Of a DNA stretch of 64,000 bases, positions 18,159-25,543 are shown piece after piece (within the stretch, counting starts at the first letter, position 1; every line of letters starts with the position of its first letter). The position numbers and the translations under genes are program-made. The notes under the pieces are model-generated. The model had not been told where the DNA came from. It saw only the letters and a program-made list of their open reading frames with translations, and did no database searches. The DNA is from JAUIAS01 sp030425395 (GTDB lineage Bacteria > Pseudomonadota > Alphaproteobacteria > Rhodobacterales > Rhodobacteraceae). The DNA lies in NCBI GenBank assembly GCA_043553855.1, contig CP121336.1, forward strand, positions 1,922,001 through 1,986,000, written 5' to 3'.

Positions 18159-18812
18159 ATGCCGCTGTCTGATATCACCACCCGTATTGCCGCCGCCGAG
18201 GCGAAGGCAGGCCGTGCTCCGGGGTCTGTCACGCTGATCGCCGTATCCAAGGTGCAACCACTGGACCGGGTAGAGGCGGTCTTGGAAGAAGGTCATCGCG
18301 TATTCGGAGAGAACCGGGTGCAGGAAGCTGCCGGGAAATGGCCGGATTTTCGCGCCCGTTTTGAAGGTGTCGCGCTGCATCTCATTGGGCCGCTCCAGAC
18401 CAACAAGGCCCGGCAAGCGATGGAGTTGTGCGACGCGATCCACTCTGTTGATCGTCCGAAACTTGCCGCGACGCTTGCACGCCTTGCGGATGAGATTGGC
18501 CAATGCCCCGAGTTGTTTGTTCAGGTCAACACGGGTGAAGAGCCGCAAAAAGCGGGAATTTTGCCCGCTGACGCCGATGGCTTTGTTGCGGAATGCCGCA
18601 TGTTGAACCTGCCGGTTCGCGGGTTGATGTGCATCCCACCGGTCGAGGAAGAGCCCGCCTTGCATTTTGCCCTGCTTGCCAAGATTGCCGAACGTAACGG
18701 CCTTGATGGATTGTCGATGGGGATGAGCAGCGATTTTGAAACGGCGATTGCATTGGGTGCAACCCATGTGCGGGTCGGATCTGCGATTTTCGGGGATCGC
18801 GTGCCCAACTGA
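18159..18812 (+). CDS. YggS/PROSC family PLP homeostasis protein
   Basis: 217 residues, starting at the ATG preceded by AAAGGA. The PLP-binding lysine is in LIAVSKVQPLDRV near residue 30, and the family blocks FGENRVQEA, HLIGPLQTNK, VQVNTGEEPQKAG, and LSMGMSSDFETAIALGATHVRVGSAIFG are all present. These proteins are alanine-racemase-fold PLP carriers that balance vitamin B6 and amino acid pools. Slightly short compared with E. coli YggS (234). The gene is convergent with the L,D-transpeptidase-fold gene. Confidence 0.93.
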   Translation: MPLSDITTRIAAAEAKAGRAPGSVTLIAVSKVQPLDRVEAVLEEGHRVFGENRVQEAAGKWPDFRARFEGVALHLIGPLQTNKARQAMELCDAIHSVDRPKLAATLARLADEIGQCPELFVQVNTGEEPQKAGILPADADGFVAECRMLNLPVRGLMCIPPVEEEPALHFALLAKIAERNGLDGLSMGMSSDFETAIALGATHVRVGSAIFGDRVPN

Positions 18813-18838
18813 CGTTGTGCCCTTGGCAGGTGTCGGAA

Positions 18839-18867
18839 TGGGTATTTGGGACGAGAAAGAAGCAGGA
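18839..18867. repeat. Possible copy of a Rhodobacteraceae intergenic repeat
   Basis: The stretch GGGTATTTGGGACGAGAAAG followed by AAGCAGGA lies directly before the stop codon (on the minus strand) of the next gene. It resembles the element at 57035-57073 (GGGAGTATTTTGAGCCGGAA followed by GAAGGG), which also abuts the stop codon of a convergent gene. The resemblance is partial. Confidence 0.35.
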
Positions 18868-19371
18868 TCAGCGCAGGATCAGACGGGTTTCCAGACGAAT
18901 ACGCGGTGCGATTGCGCGCAGATGGTCACGCCGCAACGCGATGCAGCCCTCGGTTGGAAAACCGGGTCGGCGCCATTGGTGGATGAAAATGGCCGATCCA
19001 CGTCCGGCGACGGCGTGTGGCCAGTTCCAATCCGTGATCAGCACGAGATCATAGAGCGGATCGGAACGGCGCAGATGTTCGTGGCTGAACGGGTAAGGCG
19101 CGCGCACCATCATATTGTAATCGGCGTGCCTTGGATCATCTGACCACAGATCACCGGGAAGAATGGGCCTTGCCCAGTCCGCAGGCTTTGCCATCCGGTC
19201 GGGTCGATAAAGCATTCCCACGATTCGATGCACGCCGCGCGGGGTGGCACCGTCGCCTTCGCGTTTGGTGTCGGTAAGGCCGCAACGACCGATTGTGCAT
19301 GGAAAAAGGTGTCCGCCGAAACGCAGGCCCATCGGGCCAAGCACCATGTCCCATGTTCGTGGTATTATCAA
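18868..19371 (-). CDS. L,D-transpeptidase (YkuD) fold protein
   Basis: 167 residues. The catalytic signature is seen as IFIHQWRRPGFPTEGCIALRRDHL, with the His and the Cys in the spacing of the YkuD domain (HxxxxxxxxxxxxGCI/V). No signal peptide is visible at this start, which begins MIIPRTWDMVLGPMGLRF; many short members of this type are like this in alphaproteobacteria. YkuD enzymes cross-link or trim peptidoglycan or attach lipoproteins to it, but these short stand-alone members are not characterised. The start overlaps the end of ribA by four bases (ATGA). Confidence 0.85.
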   Translation of the reverse strand: MIIPRTWDMVLGPMGLRFGGHLFPCTIGRCGLTDTKREGDGATPRGVHRIVGMLYRPDRMAKPADWARPILPGDLWSDDPRHADYNMMVRAPYPFSHEHLRRSDPLYDLVLITDWNWPHAVAGRGSAIFIHQWRRPGFPTEGCIALRRDHLRAIAPRIRLETRLILR

Positions 19372-20456
19372 AGCATGTGCCCCGATTTAGCCGCCTTTGT
19401 GGCCAAGTAGTCCGCGTTGTGCCGGTTTTCGCCGACTTTCAGGGGCACTCGCTCGGCCACGGAGACGCCGTTTTTCTCCATCATTGCGATCTTAGCCGGG
19501 TTGTTCGTGAGCAGACGCACGGAAGAAAACCCAAGACGACGCAGAATATCAGCTCCTAGCCGAAAATCGCGTTCGTCATCTTCAAAGCCCAGACGGTGGT
19601 TTGCTTCAACGGTGTCAAATCCTTGATCCTGCAGGGAATAGGCGCGCATTTTGTTGGCAAGGCCGATCCCGCGCCCCTCTTGGTTCAGGTAGAGCAGGAT
19701 GCCGGCGCCCTCGGTGCCCATTTGATGCAGGGCGGCGTGCAATTGCGGACCACAGTCGCATTTAAGGCTGCCCAGAACGTCTCCGGTGAAGCAGGCGGAG
19801 TGCAGCCGCGCGAGGACGGGCTGCCCGCGATCTGGCTGCCCGATCTCGATTGCGAAATGCTCTTCGCTGCCGTCTTCGGGACGAAATATGTGCAACTGTC
19901 CGCGCTCTGCGGCCTGAATGGGGAGGCGGGCGTGAGCCACTGAATTCAGCGGGCTGCGCAGATTCAGGTGGCTATGGGCGAGCTCGGCATTGATGCGGGT
20001 CAGGCCAAGCCGGGAAGCGGTGTCACTGGGATCTTCCAGCGTCACGGCAACCACGGCTGGCAGAAGCCGGGCGGTTTTGGCCAGTGCGATCGCCATCGCG
20101 TGCAGCGTCGCATCCCCTTGGCGCCGGGTTTGTAACGGTCCTTTCATCGGCATTCGCAGGTCGTCAGCGGGATCGGCAATGGCGCGGACCCATGACAGGT
20201 CTGCAGAGGCGGGCAAATCTACACGGGCAAGTGTGCCGTCATAGGCCCGTGCCTTGAGCGTTTCGGCGCGCCGAGCAGTGATCGCAACCACCGGGTTTCC
20301 CAAGGCCTTCATGTCGTTGAGGCGGGGTTCATCCAGCGTTTCCGCCGCGATGGCCAGAATGCCGCCGTCTCGGTTCCAAAGGACAACCGGAACGCCCATG
20401 CGCAAATCCGCGCGTGCGCGGGCCAAAAGCTCGGTCGTGTCGGGTATCAGGCTCAT
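19368..20456 (-). CDS. ribA: GTP cyclohydrolase II with RibB-like N-terminal region
   Basis: 362 residues from the ATG at 20456. The C-terminal 200 residues are a complete GTP cyclohydrolase II, with the zinc cysteines in SACFTGDVLGSLKCDCG, the LNQEGRGIG motif and RLLTNNPAK. It opens the guanine ring of GTP, the first step of riboflavin synthesis. The N-terminal 150 residues (RADLRMGVPVVLWNRDGGI and onward) look like a DHBP synthase (RibB) domain that has lost its acidic DDEDRENEGD metal and substrate loop, so only the cyclohydrolase should be active. The ribosome site before this ATG is weak; an open frame reaches 20567. Confidence 0.9.
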   Translation of the reverse strand: MSLIPDTTELLARARADLRMGVPVVLWNRDGGILAIAAETLDEPRLNDMKALGNPVVAITARRAETLKARAYDGTLARVDLPASADLSWVRAIADPADDLRMPMKGPLQTRRQGDATLHAMAIALAKTARLLPAVVAVTLEDPSDTASRLGLTRINAELAHSHLNLRSPLNSVAHARLPIQAAERGQLHIFRPEDGSEEHFAIEIGQPDRGQPVLARLHSACFTGDVLGSLKCDCGPQLHAALHQMGTEGAGILLYLNQEGRGIGLANKMRAYSLQDQGFDTVEANHRLGFEDDERDFRLGADILRRLGFSSVRLLTNNPAKIAMMEKNGVSVAERVPLKVGENRHNADYLATKAAKSGHML

Positions 20457-20621
20457 GCGGGGTTCCGGGTATGGCAGGCGCTCAGGTGCGTGTTTTGGCA
20501 GAAAGTTGAAACAAATGCCACGGTCGATACACGTCGGCGTGAAGGAACTGCAGCAAAGCTTGTCCACTAGGGGCTTAGGCTACAATTCATTGGCAGACGC
20601 GGCGACGAAAGGACAAAAGGC

Positions 20622-21308
20622 ATGGGACAGCTCAAAAAGATCTTGTTGGTGGACGACGACGACGACCTGCGCGAAGCGTTGAGCGAACAACTGCTCATGA
20701 CCGAGGATTTCGACGTCTTCGAGGCCGGGGACGGTCAGGCCGCGATGAACCGGGTCAAAGAGGCGCTTTACGATTTGGTTATCCTTGATGTGGGCCTGCC
20801 CGACACGGATGGCCGCGAGCTGTGCAAGTTGATGCGCAAGCAGGGTGTAAAATCCCCGATACTGATGCTGACCGGCCATGACAGCGATGCGGATACGATC
20901 CTGGGGTTGGATGCCGGGGCAAACGATTATGTCACCAAGCCGTTCAAATTTCCCGTCCTTTTGGCGCGCATCCGGGCGCAATTACGCCAGCATGAACAAT
21001 CCGAAGACGCGGTGTTTCAGCTTGGACCATATACTTTCAAGCCGGCAATGAAGATGCTGATTACCGAGGACGACAGAAAAATCCGTCTGACCGAAAAGGA
21101 AACCAATATCCTCAAGTTTCTGTACCGGTCCACCGAAGGTGTGGTGCCGCGCGATGTCCTGCTGCATGAGGTCTGGGGTTATAACGCGGGTGTCACGACG
21201 CACACATTGGAAACCCACATTTATCGGCTGCGCCAAAAGATCGAGCCTGATCCGTCAAATGCGCGTATTCTGGTGACAGAGTCGGGCGGCTATCGGCTGG
21301 CGGCATGA
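20622..21308 (+). CDS. OmpR-family response regulator (CenR-like)
   Basis: 228 residues. The receiver domain starts KKILLVDDDDDLREAL with the acidic pocket, has the phosphorylatable Asp56 in VILDVGLPDTDG, the Thr in MLTGHDSD and Lys in YVTKPFKFPVLLARI. The winged-helix DNA-binding domain runs from about residue 130 to the end (RLTEKETNILKFL ... THTLETHIYRLRQKIEP). It resembles the conserved alphaproteobacterial regulator CenR, which controls envelope genes, but I cannot confirm orthology from sequence alone. No sensor kinase gene is beside it, which also fits CenR. GACGAAAGGA lies before the ATG. Confidence 0.88.
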   Translation: MGQLKKILLVDDDDDLREALSEQLLMTEDFDVFEAGDGQAAMNRVKEALYDLVILDVGLPDTDGRELCKLMRKQGVKSPILMLTGHDSDADTILGLDAGANDYVTKPFKFPVLLARIRAQLRQHEQSEDAVFQLGPYTFKPAMKMLITEDDRKIRLTEKETNILKFLYRSTEGVVPRDVLLHEVWGYNAGVTTHTLETHIYRLRQKIEPDPSNARILVTESGGYRLAA

Positions 21309-21332
21309 AGCGTATGTGCCATCCTGACGCGA

Positions 21333-21353
21333 CGTTCATGCAATTTTTGAACG
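21333..21353. other. Perfect 6-bp inverted repeat after the regulator gene
   Basis: CGTTCA, nine bases, TGAACG, beginning 25 bases after the stop codon of the response regulator. It has no T-run after it. It could be a weak terminator stem, a binding site for the regulator or for the downstream promoter, or chance. Confidence 0.3.
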
Positions 21354-21365
21354 GATGATTTCATT

Positions 21366-21405
21366 TTGACCTAGATCAAAGAGACAATCTGGGGGCACGT
21401 TTTAA
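21366..21405 (+). promoter_or_regulatory. Candidate FnrL-dependent class II promoter
   Basis: TTGAC-CTAG-ATCAA at 21366-21379 fits the FNR/FnrL consensus TTGAY-N4-RTCAA. A -10-like TTTTAA is at 21400-21405. With a start at about 21413, the FNR box is centred near -41, the standard position for class II activation by CRP/FNR proteins. It points to the candidate small RNA and terminator just downstream, and is oriented the same way as xth. Confidence 0.6.
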
Positions 21406-21412
21406 GAACGAT

Positions 21413-21489
21413 CATCCCGCGCATATTCGGGATTGTAGGATATGCACCTCCCTGTTGGACTGGGCCGGGCTTTTGCCCGGCCTTTTTTT
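21413..21489 (+). ncRNA. Candidate small RNA, about 77 nt
   Basis: No open reading frame of note lies here. The predicted transcript has a 5' hairpin (ATCCCG at 21414-21419 with CGGGAT at 21428-21433), then an unpaired stretch containing CACCTCCC (21445-21452), which is complementary to strong Shine-Dalgarno sequences, then an ideal Rho-independent terminator. The architecture (regulated promoter, 5' stem, single-stranded C-rich seed, terminator with U-run) is that of an Hfq-type trans-acting small RNA. The start is placed from the -10-like element and is uncertain by a few bases. An alternative reading is that the terminator serves the response regulator gene, which ends 155 bases upstream. 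Confidence 0.55.
21463..21489 (+). terminator. Rho-independent terminator
   Basis: GGCCGGGC, loop TTTT, GCCCGGCC, then seven T residues. Eight perfect GC pairs and a strong T-run make this an excellent intrinsic terminator. It would end the candidate small RNA and any read-through from the response regulator gene. Confidence 0.93.
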
Positions 21490-21577
21490 GTCACTTGGTT
21501 GCCCGGGCATACTTCCCGGTCTGTCCTCCGGTCGTGATCCCAGCTAATCTTGAAAAAAATCTTTAACGAGGCTCTTC

Positions 21578-22366
21578 ATGGCATTCACTCTCGCGACCTG
21601 GAACATCAACTCTGTCCGCCTGCGCGAGGATATCGTTTGCAAGCTTCTGCGCGAAGAGGCACCGGATGTCCTGTGTCTTCAGGAATGCAAATCTCCGGTA
21701 GAAAAGATTCCGACCGAAGGGTTTGCAGAGCTGGGGTATGGCCACATGGTCGCGCGCGGGCAGAAGGGTTACAATGGCGTTGCAATTCTGTCTCGCCTGC
21801 CGATCCGCGATGTGGGCGATCGGGACTTTGCAAACCTTGGACACGCCAGACACGTCGCTGCCCAGCTTGAGAATGGGGTGGTTATCCACAATTTTTATGT
21901 GCCTGCCGGTGGCGATGTGGCTGACCGCACGGTGAATGAGAAGTTTGGCCAGAAGCTCGATTATCTGACCGAAATGCGCGATTGGTTCCACGCCGATGCC
22001 CCGCAAAAGGCTGTTCTTGTCGGAGATTTGAATATCGCGCCGCGCCAGGACGACGTCTGGTCGCACAAGGCCCTTCTCAAGGTTGTCAGCCATACTCCGG
22101 TAGAGGTTGAGCATCTGGCCGAAACCCAAGACGCGGGCGGCTGGGTGGATGTCACGCGCAAGGATATCCCGGAAGGACCGCTTTATTCCTGGTGGTCCTA
22201 TCGCGCAAAGGATTGGTCCGCCGCTGACAAGGGGCGCCGCCTCGATCACGTATGGGCGACGGGGGATATTGCAAACGCCAGCCATTCCAGTCGCATTCTG
22301 CGCGATGCGCGTGGCTGGGAAAAACCAAGCGATCACGCTCCGGTTTTTGCGACATTCGATCTTTGA
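21578..22366 (+). CDS. xth: Exodeoxyribonuclease III
   Basis: 262 residues of the exonuclease/endonuclease/phosphatase fold. The catalytic residues are in WNINSVRLR, LCLQECKSP (metal-binding Glu), GDLNIAP (Asp/Asn) and the terminal KPSDHAPVFATF (Asp-His). The enzyme cuts at abasic sites and degrades 3' ends in base excision repair. Length is normal. The ATG is preceded by ACGAGG. It sits downstream of the strong terminator, so it must have its own promoter between 21490 and 21577. Confidence 0.95.
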   Translation: MAFTLATWNINSVRLREDIVCKLLREEAPDVLCLQECKSPVEKIPTEGFAELGYGHMVARGQKGYNGVAILSRLPIRDVGDRDFANLGHARHVAAQLENGVVIHNFYVPAGGDVADRTVNEKFGQKLDYLTEMRDWFHADAPQKAVLVGDLNIAPRQDDVWSHKALLKVVSHTPVEVEHLAETQDAGGWVDVTRKDIPEGPLYSWWSYRAKDWSAADKGRRLDHVWATGDIANASHSSRILRDARGWEKPSDHAPVFATFDL

Positions 22367-22448
22367 GGCGAAACGCGCCCCAATCCCCCTTTGAAATCCG
22401 GGTATATAAAGCGCATATAGGGGCCGAAAATGCGAAAGGATGCATGAG

Positions 22449-23363
22449 ATGCTGGAGCTTGGGCAAAATCAAACTGACGCGGCCGATCTGATCAAGGACA
22501 GCAGCGAGGCCACATTCATGGCCGATGTCGTCGAGGCGTCGCAGACGGTGCCCGTGATCGTGGATTTCTGGGCACCCTGGTGCGGCCCGTGCAAGACGTT
22601 GGGGCCAGCGCTGGAGGAGGCGGTCAAGGCGGCCAATGGTGCGGTCAAGATGGTCAAGATCAACGTTGACGAGGCCCAGATGCTGGCGGGTCAGATGCGC
22701 ATTCAGTCGATCCCGACTGTTTATGCGTTCTATCAAGGTCAGCCAATTGATGGATTTCAGGGCGCGCTTCCGGGTTCTGAAATCAAGGCATTTATCGACA
22801 AGGTGGTCGCTGCTGGTGGTGGCGTTGCGCCGGGTGAGGCCTTGGCCGAGGCGTTGCAAACTGCCGAAGACATGTTGGCTGAAGGGGCCATCGAAGATGC
22901 GGTGCAGGTTTTTGCCGCGATTATCGAAGAAGACGGCCAGAACGCCGCAGCCTTTGGCGGGCTTGCGCGGTCCTACATCGCGCTTGGCGATCCCGATCAG
23001 GCCGAGGCGGTCTTGAATGGTGCACCTGCGGAGATTTCAGCCGCGCCGGAAATTGAAGCGGCCCATGCCCAGATTGCCCTTGCGCGTCAGGCGGCGGACG
23101 CCGGTCCAATTGGTGAGTTGACCGCAAAGGTCGAGGCCGACCCGGATGACCATCAGGCGCGGTTCGATCTGGCGCAGGCACTTTATTCAAAGGGGCAGGG
23201 CCAAGAGGCCGTGGATCACCTTCTGGAATTGTTCCGGCGCGATCGCGAATGGAACGATGCAGCCGCCAAACAGCAGCTCTTTACAATCTTCGAAGCGCTC
23301 AAGCCGAACGATCCGGTCGCACTCAAGGGGCGGCGTCGGTTGTCGTCTATGATGTTTGCTTAA
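22449..23363 (+). CDS. ybbN: Thioredoxin-domain co-chaperone YbbN (CnoX) type
   Basis: 304 residues. The N-terminal thioredoxin domain has an intact active site, FWAPWCGPCKTLGPAL, and the C-terminal two thirds hold TPR-like helical repeats (AEDMLAEGAIEDAVQVFAAI, ARSYIALGDPDQAEAVL), which is the YbbN layout. Such proteins hold oxidised or unfolded clients for the chaperones. I chose the ATG at 22449, three codons inside the longest frame, because AAAGGA is eight bases before it. E. coli YbbN lacks the first active-site Cys, but here both are present, so redox activity is likely. Confidence 0.9.
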   Translation: MLELGQNQTDAADLIKDSSEATFMADVVEASQTVPVIVDFWAPWCGPCKTLGPALEEAVKAANGAVKMVKINVDEAQMLAGQMRIQSIPTVYAFYQGQPIDGFQGALPGSEIKAFIDKVVAAGGGVAPGEALAEALQTAEDMLAEGAIEDAVQVFAAIIEEDGQNAAAFGGLARSYIALGDPDQAEAVLNGAPAEISAAPEIEAAHAQIALARQAADAGPIGELTAKVEADPDDHQARFDLAQALYSKGQGQEAVDHLLELFRRDREWNDAAAKQQLFTIFEALKPNDPVALKGRRRLSSMMFA

Positions 23364-23390
23364 ATCCCGGACCGCTCTAGCTTGACCGGT

Positions 23391-24035
23391 ATGGCTAGAT
23401 ACTCTGATCTTCCCGGAACCATCCCGGTATTCCCGCTGCCGTGCGCGTTGCTTTTGCCGCGCGCGCGGCTCCCGTTGCATATCTTTGAGCCAAGATATTT
23501 GCAGATGATCGAAGACACGCTCAAGACGCCCGAACGGCTGATTGGCATGGTGCAGCCGAACCCGATGCGCGGAGTGCAGGACGGTGCCTTGCACGCGATT
23601 GGCTGCGCAGGGCGCGTCACCCAGTTTTCCGAAACCGAAGACGGGCGTTACATGGTGACACTTTCCGGCATTTCCCGTTTCCGCATCCAGCAAGAAGTGA
23701 CCGGGTTTTCGCCTTACCGCAGGTGTGACGTAAGTTGGGACGGGTTTTCGCGTGATGTCGGGCCCACCGAACACGATCCTGGCTTTGACCGCGACGCGTT
23801 CCTTGAGCTTCTCAACCGATTCTTTGTTGCAATGGGACTGTCCACTGATTGGGACAGCTTGCAAGATGCCGACGACGAGTTGCTGATCAACTCCTTGTCC
23901 ATGCTTCTTGATTTCGATGCCGAGGACAAACAGGCTCTGCTGGAAGCCCCGTCTTTGACCACCCGCCGTGAGACGCTTGTCACTCTGATAGAATTTGCGC
24001 TGCGCGGCGGCTCAAGCGAGGAAATTCTGCAATGA
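23391..24035 (+). CDS. LON peptidase substrate-binding domain protein
   Basis: 214 residues consisting only of the Lon N-terminal (LAN/PUA-like) domain: IPVFPLPCALLLPRARLPLHIFEPRY at the start is typical, as is the GCAGRVTQFSETEDGRYMVTLSGISRFRI block. No ATPase or protease domain is present. Such stand-alone proteins are common in alphaproteobacteria and of unknown role. A TTG three codons upstream is an alternative start. It overlaps the Trm112 gene by four bases (ATGA). Confidence 0.88.
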   Translation: MARYSDLPGTIPVFPLPCALLLPRARLPLHIFEPRYLQMIEDTLKTPERLIGMVQPNPMRGVQDGALHAIGCAGRVTQFSETEDGRYMVTLSGISRFRIQQEVTGFSPYRRCDVSWDGFSRDVGPTEHDPGFDRDAFLELLNRFFVAMGLSTDWDSLQDADDELLINSLSMLLDFDAEDKQALLEAPSLTTRRETLVTLIEFALRGGSSEEILQ

Positions 24036-24220
24036 CCGATCCCCGAACACCCCCTTATGATCGTCGCATGCTTGAGGCGCTGGTCTGTCCGCTGACACAC
24101 GCCACTTTGGAATACGACATGGAGCGTCAGGAACTGGTGTCACGAAATGCATCGCTTGCGTTTCCTATCCGTGATGGCATTCCCGTCATGCTGGTTGATG
24201 AGGCACGCAAGCTGGACTAA
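24032..24220 (+). CDS. Trm112 family protein
   Basis: 62 residues with MLEALVCPLTHATLEYD at the start and AFPIRDGIPVMLVDEARKL at the end, which is the bacterial Trm112/YcaR family. The first zinc-type Cys (CPLTH) is present but the second CxxC is absent, as in many bacterial members. In eukaryotes Trm112 activates methyltransferases; the bacterial role is unclear. Translationally coupled to the LON-domain gene. Confidence 0.88.
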   Translation: MTDPRTPPYDRRMLEALVCPLTHATLEYDMERQELVSRNASLAFPIRDGIPVMLVDEARKLD

Positions 24221-24232
24221 AGAGCGTCGCCG

Positions 24233-25459
24233 CTACAGGCTTCTGCCTGTCATAAGGCGCGGGACATCCCCGGTCAGCCCTGCCGCTTCGCGGATAAAGC
24301 CCCGGCGTAGACCCGGCACAGCATTCACCACGCCCATTCCGATATCACGGCCCAATCGCAGGATTGGGTTGTCGTTGGAAAACAGCTTGTTGAACGCGTC
24401 CGTCGCAATCGCCAGTGCCGTTGTGTCAAAGCGACGCCACTCCTGATACCTTTCAAGAACCAGTTCGCTTCCGATGTCTTCACCGCGACGTGCTGCCAGA
24501 ACAAGAACTTCGGCCAAGGCCGCTACATCCTTGAGACCTGCGTTCAGCCCTTGCCCCGCGATCGGATGCACCCCGTGGGCCGCATCGCCGATCAACGCCA
24601 AACGATCGCTTACAAAACTGTTGGCAATGGTCAGGTTCAACGGATACGTCCACCGCTTGCCTGACAGTTTGATATCGCCCAGAAAATCGCCGAACCGGGG
24701 TTTGAGGATCTCCAGATACCCGGCATCGTCAAGCGCGTTAATCTCGGCGGCCATGTCGGTGCGTTCGCTCCAGACGATTGAGCAGCGGTTGCCTTCTAGG
24801 GGAAGAATGGCCAGTGGCCCCGGCGGCATAAAGAACTGATGCGCGATGCCGTTGTGCGGTTGTTCATGTTCGATGGCACAAACCAGCGCAGTCTGGCCAT
24901 AGTCCCACCCGGTGCGTTTTATACCCGCACGTTCGGCAGTGCCGCTGCGCCGCCCGTCGGCCCCGATCAACAGGTGTGCATTCAAAACCGTGCCTGTGTC
25001 CAAAGTCACCTGAACGCCATGCGGGGTGATATCTTGCGCGACAACAGTTGCCGTGTTGATCTGCGTTATATTCGGCGCTGCGCGCATTTTGTCCATCAAC
25101 GCCCGCCGCAGGTGCCTGTCTTCGACCATAAAGCCCATCGGACCTTCTTCGATTTCGGCGTGATCGAAGTGCATCCAGAATGGCGCGGGGCCTTCTCCGG
25201 CCCTGCCATCTGTAACCTTGATTTCCAACATCGGTTGGGCTGTGTCGGTCACGGCATCCCAAACGCCAATGGCCTGCAGCAACCTCTGCGAGGTCAGCGC
25301 CAGCGCATAGGATCGTCCGTCAAAGGCGGCGTCCTCGCGCAGCGTTGCCGCCAGCGCGTCCACTATCGTTACACGAAAGCCGCAATCCGCCAAAGCCAGA
25401 GCCATGGATGGCCCGTTCAGCCCTCCGCCGACGATCAGGATATCGCAGTCTTGTTTCAT
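24233..25459 (-). CDS. UbiH/UbiF/COQ6 family flavin hydroxylase
   Basis: 408 residues. The FAD motif ILIVGGGLNGPSMALALA is at the N-terminus and the second FAD motif ALIGDAAHGVHPIAGQGLNAGLKD is at about residue 290; the family DG motif (LIGADGRRS) lies between. These FAD mono-oxygenases hydroxylate the ubiquinone ring (positions 5, 6 or 4). Which position is acted on cannot be read from sequence. I start at the ATG before the FAD motif (MKQDCDILIVG); a second ATG 12 codons upstream is possible, and neither has a strong ribosome site. It diverges from the amidase gene. Confidence 0.9.
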   Translation of the reverse strand: MKQDCDILIVGGGLNGPSMALALADCGFRVTIVDALAATLREDAAFDGRSYALALTSQRLLQAIGVWDAVTDTAQPMLEIKVTDGRAGEGPAPFWMHFDHAEIEEGPMGFMVEDRHLRRALMDKMRAAPNITQINTATVVAQDITPHGVQVTLDTGTVLNAHLLIGADGRRSGTAERAGIKRTGWDYGQTALVCAIEHEQPHNGIAHQFFMPPGPLAILPLEGNRCSIVWSERTDMAAEINALDDAGYLEILKPRFGDFLGDIKLSGKRWTYPLNLTIANSFVSDRLALIGDAAHGVHPIAGQGLNAGLKDVAALAEVLVLAARRGEDIGSELVLERYQEWRRFDTTALAIATDAFNKLFSNDNPILRLGRDIGMGVVNAVPGLRRGFIREAAGLTGDVPRLMTGRSL

Positions 25460-25543
25460 ACCCGGCAATATGATCGTGCGGGCGGGATTGTCCATGCGCG
25501 GTGCTGTCGCTACCGTTGCCGCAAAATTAGACAGGAGATCGTG

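Noticed and set aside
24839..25543. N-terminal extension of the amidase frame
   Set aside because: It lies over ubiH on the other strand. A good ribosome site and the amidase family start are at 25544.
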